Counted from the stretch's first letter, positions 35,151-44,436 are shown. The stretch is 64,000 nucleotides of DNA from Polyangiaceae bacterium (GCA_016715885.1 JADJXL010000025.1:868001-932000), one strand, 5' to 3'. A program made the numbers and translations. The notes: generated from the letters alone by a model not told the origin.

Positions 35151-35652
35151 TCACTGCGCCCGCACGCAAGATGAAGACCACGCTACCGACCATGAGAAAG
35201 AGCAACAGCATCCTTGCGCTGTGGGCATAATCATTGACGCCCTTGTACGAGAACGCAATGCCCGGCTCACCGTCGACACTGCGAATCTCGATGTGTCGTG
35301 CGTCTTTCTCACCCGGGCGCATCTTGTTGTGCTGCAAGAAAGTGACACACAGACCATTGTGCACGGCAAGCCGCAGATCGCGCGCGTTTGGCGGTATGCC
35401 ATGACCGACGAGATCGATGAGTTTGTCGTCCGTGATTCGGAATGACGCGTCGAGGATACGCCGCACGGCATCTTGATCGGTGAGGTCGTCACCCCACGCA
35501 AGGCGAACTTCGTCCGGCGTTACGCTCGTACGAATACCCGCCGGCCCAGCGCCATTCCACGCTCGAATGGTTGCTGCCAAACCGCCAAGCGCCGCGCGAT
35601 GATAAATCGTATATCCGGGGTCGAACAGACGGTAAACTATTTCTCTTGCCAT
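35119..35652 (-). pseudogene. cas8: Cas8 (DevT/Cmx8-like) N-terminal fragment
   Basis: From ATG 35652: REIVYRLFDPGYTIYHRAAL, GGLAATIRAWNGAGPAGI, VRLAWGDDLTDQDAVRRILD and DLRLAVHNGLCVTFLQHNK. This is the N-terminal end of the large Cas8 subunit of the Dev/MYXAN type, which in M. xanthus is DevT. Similarity stops at about residue 145 (YKGVNDYAH), after which the frame runs into a hydrophobic stretch and a stop at 35119. A normal protein of this type has several hundred more residues, so at least two thirds is gone. Without it no Cascade complex could find a target. Confidence 0.7.
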
Positions 35653-35775
35653 TGCGGTCCGGGTGGGTCCATTTTCCGGTCCATCTTTACCGGGTTGTCC
35701 CGCCCGTCCAGTTCCAATCCGCCCCAGAATGACGCCTGTACCCTGGCACGAGTCGAGCCTGTCCGAGTCCGCCAA

Positions 35776-36223
35776 ATTCCGCTATGGCCAGGCGCACCGA
35801 GGAAATAGGCGTCCTTTTCGGCGGCCAAGATCCGCCTTTCTGCAGGGCGTTCGGCCAGATCGCGCTGACTCAGCGCTGTTCCTGTCCCTGTGCTGCGGCG
35901 ATCTCTTCAGCCAGGAACCCGTGGTTGGCGGGTCGGCTTTGGTTGGCGCCAGGCGTTGAATGAGTGCCGAGGGCCACGTCGAAATCGACAAGTCCGGACA
36001 ATCGAGCGACTTGGCACCGCGTGCAATGAGCAGCGTACCGCCTTGGTCATCTTTGAAGTCGATCACCCACGATGCGTCACGGGTCCCGATCGCGAATGGT
36101 ACACGTCGAGGCGAGGAACGCCGGTCCTCGTGGTAGCTTGCGCGCTGATTACGCCCTGCCACCCCCACACGCCCGCCCATCCCCCACGAGCACCGAGGGC
36201 TCCCTGGCGCTCGCCAACTCGCC
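35776..36223 (-). pseudogene. Decayed DNA between cas6 and cas8, possible cas3 relic
   Basis: These 450 bases hold no intact gene. In two frames there are protein-like stretches: GTRDASWVIDFKDDQGGTLL and IARGAKSLDCPDLSIST in one, and VDFDVALGTHSTPGANQS then FLAEEIAAAQGQEQR with a stop in the next. In the myxobacterial dev operon a cas3 gene lies between cas6 and the cas8 homologue as far as I recall, so a cas3 relic is the obvious guess, but no helicase or HD motif survives to show it. Confidence 0.3.
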
Positions 36224-36823
36224 CTACCCCCCTGGACCAAACACCCCACACCCCATGCGTTGACGTCCGCCGATGCCTGCGCGCTGCACGACGAGCGATC
36301 CTTCCTCGGACAAACCTCGAAGCGTCGTGCCAAACCCGATGACCTTGTCGCCGGCGATCGTGACCATGCGCCTGCGACCCACTTCGATCGTCGCGGATAC
36401 ACCAAGCGAATCGAGTTGTCGCTTGACGGCTTCCGTGAATGGTTCCGGGTCCTGAAACCCTTTGATGACCACCAAACGCGCGGTGAGAGCCGCTGCGGGG
36501 TGCAAGGGGTATACGCGTGAAACGCCGACGTGAACGCGATGGCCGTCGATATCGAGCGTCTTGCCGGCAAGTCCGAGGACGCGCGGAATGTGAGCGGGCT
36601 CGACGCGCAAGCACAACCCGCCACGATGCGGCTGCAACGCAAGGAGCCCATCGGGGCGTGGAACACCAGCAAGCGGATGCACAGCGAGCCAGGTGGCTCC
36701 GTGCAGATCGCCAAGCACGCGGGCGAGCGCACCAAAGAGGGAATAGCCGTGATCACGCGGGACGAGCGTACCGGTGAGAACGAACTCGAGGTCAACGCGA
36801 TCGGGAGGAGGTGTAGCGCTCAC
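36224..36823 (-). CDS. cas6: CRISPR RNA endonuclease Cas6 (MYXAN type)
   Basis: 199 residues from GTG 36823 (a longer reading from 36883 is open but adds nonconserved sequence). It matches the Dev/MYXAN Cas6: VDLEFVLTGTLVPRDHGYSL near the start, YSLFGALARVLGDLHGATWL, and the Gly-rich end VQRAGIGGRQRMGCGVF, the RAMP-type loop typical of Cas6. Cas6 cuts pre-crRNA within each repeat. It is the only Cascade-side cas gene here with an unbroken frame. It is first in the leftward order cas6, (relic), cas8, cas7, cas5, and is divergent from polB. Confidence 0.8.
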   Translation of the reverse strand: MSATPPPDRVDLEFVLTGTLVPRDHGYSLFGALARVLGDLHGATWLAVHPLAGVPRPDGLLALQPHRGGLCLRVEPAHIPRVLGLAGKTLDIDGHRVHVGVSRVYPLHPAAALTARLVVIKGFQDPEPFTEAVKRQLDSLGVSATIEVGRRRMVTIAGDKVIGFGTTLRGLSEEGSLVVQRAGIGGRQRMGCGVFGPGG

Positions 36824-36991
36824 TGGTAACTCCGATTGCCAGAGACTGCATGCGAGGGAATCACACAAACGCTTAGGGTTCAAGCGTCGTGATGCGTTTG
36901 CGGATTGGTTGGCGAGTGCATCTTGCCCCCCAGCATCGGACGTGCTTTATCGATCCGTCGACAAACCCCACACCACCCCGACGAACCGAAC

Positions 36992-39337
36992 ATGTCCGAC
37001 CGCGGGTTTCTCCTGACGACCACGTATCGGTCTTATGACGACCGAACCGAAGTTCGTCTGCACGCGGTGCTCGAAAGCGGCCATCGCGCCCTCATCGTCG
37101 ATGATCGCCTAAAGCCCTACCTGTTCGTCCGCGAACACGATTGGGCCCTAGCCGCTCGCGTTACGGCGGCCCGTGTGGAACCGACAAACCTTTGCGCATT
37201 CGACGGCGAAAGCGTCGCTCGTATCGACGCGCCAAACCCTGAACACCTCGGCGACATGCGCGACAAACTCGAACGCGCCTCCATCGAGCCCCTGGAAAGC
37301 GACGTACGCTTCGTCCAGCGATGGCTCGTCGACCACGGCATCTTCAGCTCGTTCCATATCGATGGGGTTTACGAAGAACGGGGACGCGCCGGACGCATCT
37401 ACAAAAATCCTCGTTTGACGCCCGCGCGATTCGTCCCTCGATTGACGGTCATGTCCTTCGACATCGAAACGAGCCTCGATGGAAAACACCTGTTTTCGAT
37501 TGCTTCCACGGGCGCCGGTGGAGATCGCGTATTCATCATTCATCACGACGAGACCACGAAGTTCCCCGATTATGTGGATGTTTTTTCAGACGAACGGTCG
37601 CTGCTTCTTGCCTTTTTCGACCACGTGCGCCTCGCGGATCCAGATGTTTTGACGGGCTGGAGCTTGCCCGATTTCGACCTGCCAGCCATCGTCGAATTCT
37701 GCAAACGCGCCAAGATCCCCTGCGAGCTTGGTCGAGGTGGCGGAGGCATCACGATTCGCCGTGATCCTGGTTTTACGCGGGAAGCTCGAGCATTCGTTCC
37801 GGGCCGCGCCGTGCTCGATGGCCTTTCGCTCGTGCGCGGAGCATTCGTCAAACTGGACGATTATCGGCTGGAAACGGCGGCGCGCTCCATTCTGGGCCGA
37901 GGCAAACTGTTTGGTCACGATGATCGCGGCGCCAAAATCGAATCGTCCTTTCTTCATGATCCCACCTCGCTCGCCGAATACAACCTGGAAGATGCTCGGC
38001 TCGTCCGCGATATTTTGACAAAATTGTCGCTCGTGGAATTGGCCGTCGAACGCAGTTTGCTCACGGGATTGCCGCCGGATCGCGTGGGAGGACAAATCGC
38101 TGCAATCGATTCGCTCTATCTCGGAGCGCTACGCACACGCGGTCGCGTGGCGCCGTCGGTGCGCAAGGTGCAGCAATTCGAGCCCATCGTGGGCGGCCTG
38201 GTGCTCGATGCAACATCGGGAGTTTATCGCAATGTAGCGGTGTACGACTTCAAGAGCTTGTACCCGAGCATCATTCGGACGTTTCAAATCGATCCGCTGA
38301 CGTATGTGGGAGAAATGGATCCACGGGACAAACGTCGCGATGTCATCGTTACGCCGAGCAAAGCGGCATTTCGGCGCGGAGCTACTGGGGGACCTCCGGG
38401 CATTTTGCCCGAATTGGTCGCCGAGCTTGGGCACGAGCGATCACGTGCGCGGAGCGCTGGAGACGAGCGGCGAGCATACGCGATCAAAATTCTCATGAAT
38501 TCGATGTACGGCGTGCTCGGCGCACCCGCATCGCGGCTCTTCAGTCCGGTCGTCGCAAATGCCATTCCCATTGCGGGGCAATACGTGATTCGCGCCGCGG
38601 CCCGAGCCGTTGCAAGGCGTGGCTATCGTGTGCTTTATGGAGACACCGATTCGATCTTCGTCGACGTAGGCGAGCTGGATCATGCGCGAGTTCGTGAGCG
38701 GGCGGAGGTGCTGCGCGAGCAAATATCAGCGGACGTAGCGCAGGTATTGCGCGAAGAATTCGACGTCGAGAGTCATCTCGAATTGGCATTGCAAAAAGTG
38801 TATTTGCGCCTCTTGCTTCCAGAATTGCGGACGAGCGCTGGAGGAAGCAAAAAGCGTTACGCGGGGCTTTTGACATCGCAAAGTGGATTCGAAGTGGACA
38901 TCGTGGGGCTCGAAGCCGTGCGTCGGGACGCGAGCCCCCTTTCGCGACGGTTTCAGCGCGAGCTGCTCGAGCATGTATTCCACGACAAACCGGTGGGCCC
39001 GTTCGTGCGCGCGTTCGTTGCAAATGTGCGCGCGGGGCGCAACGACGACGAGCTGGTGCTGCAGAAAGCGTTACGCAAGCCGCTCGAAGCGTATACGAAG
39101 ACGACGCCACCGCATGTGAAGGCCGCGCGAAGATCGCAGGATGCGCCAGGACGAACTGTTTCGTACGTCGTCACCAGACATGGTCCCGAGCCGGTAAATG
39201 CTTTGACTGCGCCGCCGGATCACGAGCATTACGTGAATCGCGAGCTGCGCCCTTTGGCCGATTCCATATTGCGGCTCGTGGGCTCGGTGGACTTCGACGA
39301 TCTCATCGGCGCGCCCAAGCAGCTTTCGCTGTTTTGA
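36992..39337 (+). CDS. polB: DNA polymerase II (family B)
   Basis: 781 residues from ATG 36992, nearly the length of the E. coli enzyme. The exonuclease motifs are SFDIETS (Exo I), GWSLPDFDLPAIVE (Exo II) and YNLEDARLVRDI (Exo III). Polymerase motifs are DFKSLYPSIIRTF (A), KILMNSMYGVLG (B) and YGDTDSIFVD (C). All catalytic Asp and Glu are visible. The C-terminus ends LIGAPKQLSLF, and QLSLF is a beta-clamp-binding peptide. Pol II acts in SOS-linked bypass and restart of replication. It is a single gene bordering the CRISPR remnant and is probably the old chromosomal flank. No LexA box was identified upstream. Confidence 0.95.
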   Translation: MSDRGFLLTTTYRSYDDRTEVRLHAVLESGHRALIVDDRLKPYLFVREHDWALAARVTAARVEPTNLCAFDGESVARIDAPNPEHLGDMRDKLERASIEPLESDVRFVQRWLVDHGIFSSFHIDGVYEERGRAGRIYKNPRLTPARFVPRLTVMSFDIETSLDGKHLFSIASTGAGGDRVFIIHHDETTKFPDYVDVFSDERSLLLAFFDHVRLADPDVLTGWSLPDFDLPAIVEFCKRAKIPCELGRGGGGITIRRDPGFTREARAFVPGRAVLDGLSLVRGAFVKLDDYRLETAARSILGRGKLFGHDDRGAKIESSFLHDPTSLAEYNLEDARLVRDILTKLSLVELAVERSLLTGLPPDRVGGQIAAIDSLYLGALRTRGRVAPSVRKVQQFEPIVGGLVLDATSGVYRNVAVYDFKSLYPSIIRTFQIDPLTYVGEMDPRDKRRDVIVTPSKAAFRRGATGGPPGILPELVAELGHERSRARSAGDERRAYAIKILMNSMYGVLGAPASRLFSPVVANAIPIAGQYVIRAAARAVARRGYRVLYGDTDSIFVDVGELDHARVRERAEVLREQISADVAQVLREEFDVESHLELALQKVYLRLLLPELRTSAGGSKKRYAGLLTSQSGFEVDIVGLEAVRRDASPLSRRFQRELLEHVFHDKPVGPFVRAFVANVRAGRNDDELVLQKALRKPLEAYTKTTPPHVKAARRSQDAPGRTVSYVVTRHGPEPVNALTAPPDHEHYVNRELRPLADSILRLVGSVDFDDLIGAPKQLSLF

Positions 39338-39376
39338 GCGTAGACAACGCCAAAGTGGTCGTGTATCGTGCGCGCC

Positions 39377-40348
39377 ATGCAATACACTCGTCTCGGCCGC
39401 ACGGCTCTCAAAGTCAGTCGCTTGTGCCTCGGTACCATGAACTTCGGCCCGCACACGACCGAAGAGGATTCGTTCCGCATCATGGACCGCGCGCTCGAGC
39501 TTGGTATCAACTTCTTCGACACGGCCAATGTGTACGGTTGGAAGAGGGGCGAAGGCATTACCGAAAACATCATTGGGCGTTGGTTTGCCCAAGGCGGCGG
39601 CCGGCGCGAACGCACGGTCATCGCCACGAAAGTGTATGGTACCATGGGTGATTGGCCCAATGAGGGGCACCTGTCGGCGATGCACATTCGTCGCGCTTGC
39701 GAGGCGTCGCTCAAGCGCATGCAAACGGATCACATCGAGCTTTACCAGATGCATCACATCGACCGTGATGCGCCATGGGAAGAAGTATGGCAAGCCATGG
39801 AGACGCTCGTTTCGCAGGGCAAAGTCACGTACGTCGGTTCGTCCAACTTTGCCGGTTGGCACATTGCGCAAGCCAATGAAGCGGCCAAATCACGGCACTT
39901 CATGGGCCTCGTTTGCGAGCAAAGCTTGTACAATCTCATCGATCGCACCATCGAGCTCGAAGTGATTCCCGCGTGTCAATCGTACGGGTTGGGATTGATT
40001 CCGTGGAGCCCGCTGAAGGGTGGCATTTTGGGCGGTGCGCTTCAGAAAATGAACGAAGGGCGGCGCACGAGCGAATTTGCGCAGAAGAACGTGGACAAGT
40101 ACCGCGACAAACTCGAAAAATTCGAGGGTCTTTGTGCAGAAATTGGGCAAAAGCCGGCCGACGTGGCGCTCGCGTGGCTTTTGGCGCAACCGGCCGTGAC
40201 GGGACCGATCGTTGGACCACGAACGGTCGAACAGCTCGATGAAAACGCTCGCGTGCTGGATTTGAAGCTCAGCGACGATACGCTGAAGAAGCTCGACGAG
40301 ATCTTTCCGGGGCCCGGTGGCCGAGCCCCGGAAGCGTACGCTTGGTGA
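39377..40348 (+). CDS. Aldo/keto reductase
   Basis: 323 residues. It begins MQYTRLGRTALKVSRLCLGT and has the catalytic Asp/Tyr in FFDTANVYG, the Lys in VIATKVYG and the His in IELYQMHHID. The C-terminal NADPH-binding end is PIVGPRTVEQLDENARVLDL. It is the YajO/YhdN-like group of (alpha/beta)8-barrel reductases acting on aldehydes and ketones. The specific substrate is unknown. It ends one base before the end of the convergent mscS gene. An upstream GTG at 39368 is a possible alternative start. Confidence 0.9.
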   Translation: MQYTRLGRTALKVSRLCLGTMNFGPHTTEEDSFRIMDRALELGINFFDTANVYGWKRGEGITENIIGRWFAQGGGRRERTVIATKVYGTMGDWPNEGHLSAMHIRRACEASLKRMQTDHIELYQMHHIDRDAPWEEVWQAMETLVSQGKVTYVGSSNFAGWHIAQANEAAKSRHFMGLVCEQSLYNLIDRTIELEVIPACQSYGLGLIPWSPLKGGILGGALQKMNEGRRTSEFAQKNVDKYRDKLEKFEGLCAEIGQKPADVALAWLLAQPAVTGPIVGPRTVEQLDENARVLDLKLSDDTLKKLDEIFPGPGGRAPEAYAW

Positions 40349-41170
40349 TCAAGCTGCTTTGTGCTGCTTGACGAGAACCGGATTCATGGGAGCCGGGAAG
40401 CCCAATTTGCCAAGCTCGTCATTGATGAGCTTGTTCGTCGCGAAATACACGTCCCAATAATGGTCCGTATGGCAGAACGGCCGTACGGCGAGCACCGGAC
40501 CCGCTAGCGTGAAGGTGAGCACTTCGACGCAAGGCTCGGGCTTCTTCGATACATTGGGAATCGTCTTGAGTTTTTCTTTGAGCGTCGCAATCGCCTTGTC
40601 GACGTCGGCCTCGCCGGAAAGCTGCGCGACGAGCTCGACGCGACGATACGAATTGGCGGAGAAGTTTTTGATGGTATCGGCAAAGACTTTGCCATTGCCA
40701 ATGAACGTGCGCACGTTGTCGGGGGTATCGATTTCCGTGACGAACAAGCCGACGGCGTTTACCGTACCTTCGACGCCGGCCGCGATGACGTAATCACCCA
40801 CCTTGAACGGGCGCAGCACGATCATGAAGACGCCCGCTGCCAAGTTCGCGAGAAGGCCGGACCATGCCACACCGACGGCAACACCCAAGGCAGCGAGCAG
40901 GCCCGCGAACGTCGTCGTTTCGATGCCGAATACGCTGAGTACGGCCAACATGAGCAGGATGTTCAGCATGACGCTGCACACCGAATTGACGTAACGCGAC
41001 ACGGTGGCGTCGAGCTTTCGATCGCTGAGGCTCTTGTCGAGAATGCCGAGGACTGCGCGGATGACGATGCGCCCGATGATCCACAGCACGAGCGCGCCGA
41101 GGATTTTCAAGCCAACGTTCATGCCGATCTGCACAGCAGCGTCGACATATTTCTGAATGGTTTCGTTCAT
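40349..41170 (-). CDS. MscS-family mechanosensitive channel
   Basis: 273 residues from ATG 41170. Three membrane helices: LKILGALVLWIIGRIVIRAV, SVMLNILLMLAVLSVFG, and the pore helix FAGLLAALGVAVGVAWSGLL with the Gly/Ala pattern of MscS TM3. The beta domain follows, FKVGDYVIAAGVEGTVNAVG and FIGNGKVFADTIKNFS, then the cytoplasmic cage. The length is close to E. coli MscS (286). It opens under membrane tension and releases solutes on osmotic downshock. Convergent with the aldo/keto reductase. The 260 bases upstream to the XRE-cupin gene hold no clear gene. Confidence 0.92.
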   Translation of the reverse strand: MNETIQKYVDAAVQIGMNVGLKILGALVLWIIGRIVIRAVLGILDKSLSDRKLDATVSRYVNSVCSVMLNILLMLAVLSVFGIETTTFAGLLAALGVAVGVAWSGLLANLAAGVFMIVLRPFKVGDYVIAAGVEGTVNAVGLFVTEIDTPDNVRTFIGNGKVFADTIKNFSANSYRRVELVAQLSGEADVDKAIATLKEKLKTIPNVSKKPEPCVEVLTFTLAGPVLAVRPFCHTDHYWDVYFATNKLINDELGKLGFPAPMNPVLVKQHKAA

Positions 41171-41429
41171 TTGGACCGTCCTGATCCCTCGAGTGCTCGG
41201 TGGAAGCAAGGCGCGCGGAGCGGGATCATCACTCATCCGCGCGCGGCGGCATCATCGTGTGTCACGGGCGTATGCGTCAAGACGCGGATGACGAAATATT
41301 CGGTTGGTTCAGTGAAAAATTTGTGCGTGTTCGCATGCGCATGTCACCGAGGGTGGATCGAGCGATTCCTTTCGGGTCTGGGTCCGTCGTGGCGACGAGA
41401 ACTTGCCTGAAAGCGCGTAAAGCGCTCTC

Positions 41430-42002
41430 ATGGCGGGCACGATGGATGCCGATCGTGATCTTGCGGGCACGCTGGCCAAGAACGTCAAGCAACTGCGCGA
41501 AGCCCGCGGTATGACGCAGCAGCAGATCGCAAAGCTCGCCAATGTTCCGCGAGCGACGTGGGCGCATCTCGAGTCTGGCGAGGCAAACCCGACACTTTCG
41601 GTGCTGCATCGAGTTGCGACGGCGCTTCAAGTTTCGATCGAAGAGCTCTTGAGCGCACCTCGCAGCGTCGTGCGGCATTATACCAAAGGGAGTTTGCCCG
41701 TGCGCTCTCCGGGCCAAGCGACGGTGCGCAAGCTCTTGCCCGATGCCATTGCAGGAATGGAAATCGATCGAATCGAGCTTCCTTCGAATGGGCGGATGAC
41801 GGGCGTACCGCACACGCCTGGGACGCGTGAATATTTGACCGTGGAATCAGGCGAGATGCAGCTCGTCGTCGCCGGCGAAAAGTTTTTGGTGCAGCCTGGG
41901 GATGTCGTGGTTTTCCGCGGAGATCAGCGGCATTCGTACCACAATCCAGGGCGTGACATCGCCGTGGGTTATTCGGTCGTGGTTCTGGCCCACGTGGATT
42001 GA
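41430..42002 (+). CDS. XRE-family regulator with C-terminal cupin sensor
   Basis: 190 residues. The N-terminal helix-turn-helix (NVKQLREARGMTQQQIAKLA, RATWAHLESGEANPTLSVLH) occupies residues 15-70, and the cupin domain 85-188 (PHTPGTREYLTVESGEMQLV, QPGDVVVFRGDQRHSYHNPG). The SutR/PuuR-like group binds a small ligand in the cupin barrel and controls a nearby operon. No direct target can be named; the neighbour on the left is mscS. Two ATGs (41430 and 41442) are possible starts. Confidence 0.88.
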   Translation: MAGTMDADRDLAGTLAKNVKQLREARGMTQQQIAKLANVPRATWAHLESGEANPTLSVLHRVATALQVSIEELLSAPRSVVRHYTKGSLPVRSPGQATVRKLLPDAIAGMEIDRIELPSNGRMTGVPHTPGTREYLTVESGEMQLVVAGEKFLVQPGDVVVFRGDQRHSYHNPGRDIAVGYSVVVLAHVD

Positions 42003-42012
42003 ATGTCGATTT

Positions 42013-42135
42013 TCATTGGGTCACGTCGACATCGTACGTACCGTAATCGGACGTTGCGGTGCCGGTGATTTTCGTCGTGCCAGGTTTGCGCTCGACTTTC
42101 ATGGGATCGGCCATCGTCGGCTGGAGCTCGCCGCG
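42013..42135 (-). pseudogene. C-terminal end of a gene lost in a G/C tract
   Basis: Reading leftwards, the last 40 codons (GELQPTMADPMKVERKPGTT then KITGTATSDYGTYDVDVTQ and stop) look like a normal protein end with a beta-rich fold. Upstream the frame enters the G/C-run tract and becomes Pro/Gly/Arg only. Beyond the tract, near 42330, the same frame has a Met and more normal residues. The gene body seems to have been replaced or wrongly called. It is convergent with the XRE-cupin gene. Confidence 0.45.
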
Positions 42136-42330
42136 GGGGGCGGGGGCGGGCGTGCCCTTCCCCCCGGCCCCCCCCGCCCGTGCGCCGGGGCCCGGGGGCG
42201 CCGCGCCCGGCGGCCCGGGGGGGGGGGCGGGGGGTCGGCGGGGGGGTTCAGTACAGCGGGACCGCGCTCCCGGCCCGGAAAATCGCCCGCTACCGTTGAC
42301 GCAAAGCGCAGGGAATTTCGGTCTTCCCCT
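42130..42330. other. Extreme G/C-run tract, suspected unreliable consensus
   Basis: About 200 bases nearly without A or T, with repeated runs of 5-11 identical G or C, separated by words such as GGCGCCGCGCCCGG. It resembles the tract at 11951-12035 in its motifs. It interrupts a leftward coding frame that looks normal on both sides. A real hairpin-rich element is possible, but misassembly or low-quality consensus is likelier. Confidence 0.55.
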
Positions 42331-42362
42331 CCCCCCCGGTTTCATGCTACGCCCCCGGCCAC

Positions 42363-43535
42363 ATGACGAACGTCGTCGAATTTGGCACCCCAGCCGCTCT
42401 GCCGCCATCGGATCGGCGGCTTCTGCTCGTCTTCGATGGTGGCGATGCACCTGGCTACGCGTCCGCAGCAGTTGCACTTACGGAAGAAGCCTCGAAGCGT
42501 GGATACGAAGTATGGGCCGCTACGGAAGGCTTTCGGTCGCTCACGCTGGATGCGCGCAGTGAGCCGCGTTTCGAGCGGCTGATCGTGAGTCGGCGAGAAC
42601 GTTATGCGATGTTGGCCAAGGGCATACCTGCGCGCAGCATGGGTCGTCGCGTGCTCGATGCCGGCAGTGATTTTCGCAGTGAGCGCTACTTGGGGTTTCA
42701 CGAGGTGAAAAACCGCAGAGCCGCGGCGGAGACGCTGCGAGCACAAGGTTTTACGCATGTCATCGGCGTCGGCGGCAATGGCACGTTCGAAGGGCTGAAA
42801 GCTCTGCTCGAACACACGTCTCCGCGGCCCACGGCGGGATTCGTCAACGTATCGGTGGACAACGATCTCGCCGGAGATCGCGCCATTGGGTTTCTTTCCG
42901 GCGTCGAGGCTGGGGCCACGATTGCCCGAGGTCTGTACGAGGATGCGTACACGCACAAGCGCATTTATCTGCTCGAAATGATGGGCAACCGTAGCGGACG
43001 GCACGCGCTTCATTGCGGCGTTGCGGCCCGTGCCCATCTCATCGTTTTGCCATTTTTCCAATTCCCCGGCGTCGTGTTGAAGGAAATTGCGGAAGCCCTG
43101 GCGCGCACCGAATATGCGCTCGTTGTCGTCGCCGAGGGGTACGAGCGGGAAAAACGACAAGCCCATTGTCCTGGAGCTTCGGCGTCCGAATTCTTCCGCT
43201 TGCAGCTCGAATCCGCGGGCCTCGTCGACACGCCGCAGAAACGCGTCATCGCCGAACCTTTCACGCGATCGATTCGAGGTATTCGCCCGGCATTTCTGGA
43301 TGTGTCCGCGGCATACCTGAAAGCTTCGCTTTTGTGCGATGCTTTCGAAGAAGGGAAAAGCGAAATCATGCCATTCGTGCTAGCCTCGAACGACGTGGGG
43401 GTTCGTCCGTTTCCGATGGTCGTGCGCGAGGATCGCGTCGAGCGGGCTTTTCTGCCTTTGCTCGAACGTTTGCGATTGCCTGGTTTTACGTCATGGATCC
43501 GGGAAAACTTCACGAACGAAACAACGAGCCTTTGA
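42363..43535 (+). CDS. 6-phosphofructokinase-like protein with altered active-site loops
   Basis: 390 residues of the PFKA fold. LLVFDGGDAPGYASAAV replaces the usual GGDAPGMN, GVGGNGTFEGLKALLEH replaces GGDGS, and VSVDNDLAGD corresponds to the catalytic TIDNDL loop with both Asp kept. YLLEMMGNRSGRHAL stands for EVMGRXXG and VVVAEGYERE for the VVAEG loop. It may phosphorylate fructose 6-phosphate or another sugar phosphate. The Asp-to-Asn change in the nucleotide loop leaves both phosphoryl donor and activity open. Followed after 49 bases by a HAD hydrolase on the same strand, a possible pair. Confidence 0.65.
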   Translation: MTNVVEFGTPAALPPSDRRLLLVFDGGDAPGYASAAVALTEEASKRGYEVWAATEGFRSLTLDARSEPRFERLIVSRRERYAMLAKGIPARSMGRRVLDAGSDFRSERYLGFHEVKNRRAAAETLRAQGFTHVIGVGGNGTFEGLKALLEHTSPRPTAGFVNVSVDNDLAGDRAIGFLSGVEAGATIARGLYEDAYTHKRIYLLEMMGNRSGRHALHCGVAARAHLIVLPFFQFPGVVLKEIAEALARTEYALVVVAEGYEREKRQAHCPGASASEFFRLQLESAGLVDTPQKRVIAEPFTRSIRGIRPAFLDVSAAYLKASLLCDAFEEGKSEIMPFVLASNDVGVRPFPMVVREDRVERAFLPLLERLRLPGFTSWIRENFTNETTSL

Positions 43536-43584
43536 GACTGCACCGTTTACATTCATCCAACGCCTGTTCGCAGCAGAGGTCACC

Positions 43585-44436
43585 TTGAGCACAAAATGCA
43601 TCATTCTCGATTTTGATGGCACGTTCACCGACGTCGAGCGCGAAGCCGCTCCGTTCGTCGACGCTTTCCGCGCGGCGGTCTTCGACTTGTTGGGTCGCGA
43701 GCTTCCTGCGGAGTGGGCCGAGCACGCTGCACGAATCACGGAAAACCCAGGTCGCTATGGTTGGGTACATGAAGGCCGCATTGTCGCGCCGGCAAGCGCA
43801 GACCCATACATTCACACGACGACGACTGCACACTTGATGTTCGATGCGGCTGGGGTGCTGAAGGATGGCAAGACGCGGGCGGCCATTTTGCAAGCGCTTT
43901 ATCACCACGCGTACGAAAATACCCTGACGGCATTTCGTCCTCGCGCGAAGGAAGTTCTCGAGGCCCTTTCGGCATCGGGCATTCCAACGTTCGTCGTGAC
44001 GAACGCGCGTACGGATGCAGCGCAGAAAAAGCTGCGCACGCTTGGGCCGGCAGGTCTCGATCGAATCGAAGTGCACGGTGATGCGCGCAAGTTTGTCGTG
44101 GGCGAACCGGAAACGACCGATGAGCGGTTTTCTCATGTTCCGGAGCAGGTTTCCCTGCCGGGTCTCGAGCGGCCCGTGTATCCGCGCCGCGGTCGATATT
44201 ACGATGCGCTCGCCGCGATCATGCGTCGCGTGGGAGCGGCCCCCGAAGAGGTTCTCGTGTGCGGGGACATTTACGAGCTCGACTTGTCGCTGCCGCTCGA
44301 GCTGGGAATGCAGGTGCACATGGTCACGGGACCCAAGGCGCCTGCGGAACACGAAATTGCCTGGCTCGAGCGTTTCGGTGCGCGAGCGAGTCACGCCAAT
44401 GACCTCGACGTCATCCTGAAGCGAATTGGACGGTGA
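43585..44436 (+). CDS. HAD-superfamily hydrolase
   Basis: 283 residues from a TTG with AGAGGT upstream. HAD motif I is ILDFDGTFTDVE, motif II FVVTNARTD, and motif IV is near EEVLVCGDIYELDLSLPLEL. The cap lies between I and II. It is probably a phosphatase of small metabolites. It follows the PFK-like gene and precedes a P450 gene, all rightward, but spacing does not prove an operon. The substrate cannot be inferred. Confidence 0.8.
   Translation: MSTKCIILDFDGTFTDVEREAAPFVDAFRAAVFDLLGRELPAEWAEHAARITENPGRYGWVHEGRIVAPASADPYIHTTTTAHLMFDAAGVLKDGKTRAAILQALYHHAYENTLTAFRPRAKEVLEALSASGIPTFVVTNARTDAAQKKLRTLGPAGLDRIEVHGDARKFVVGEPETTDERFSHVPEQVSLPGLERPVYPRRGRYYDALAAIMRRVGAAPEEVLVCGDIYELDLSLPLELGMQVHMVTGPKAPAEHEIAWLERFGARASHANDLDVILKRIGR

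Noticed and set aside
35782..36795. 337-codon leftward frame overlapping cas6
   Set aside because: Its first two thirds are a shadow of cas6 (Ser/Arg-rich); only the last part has protein-like stretches, described as a possible relic.
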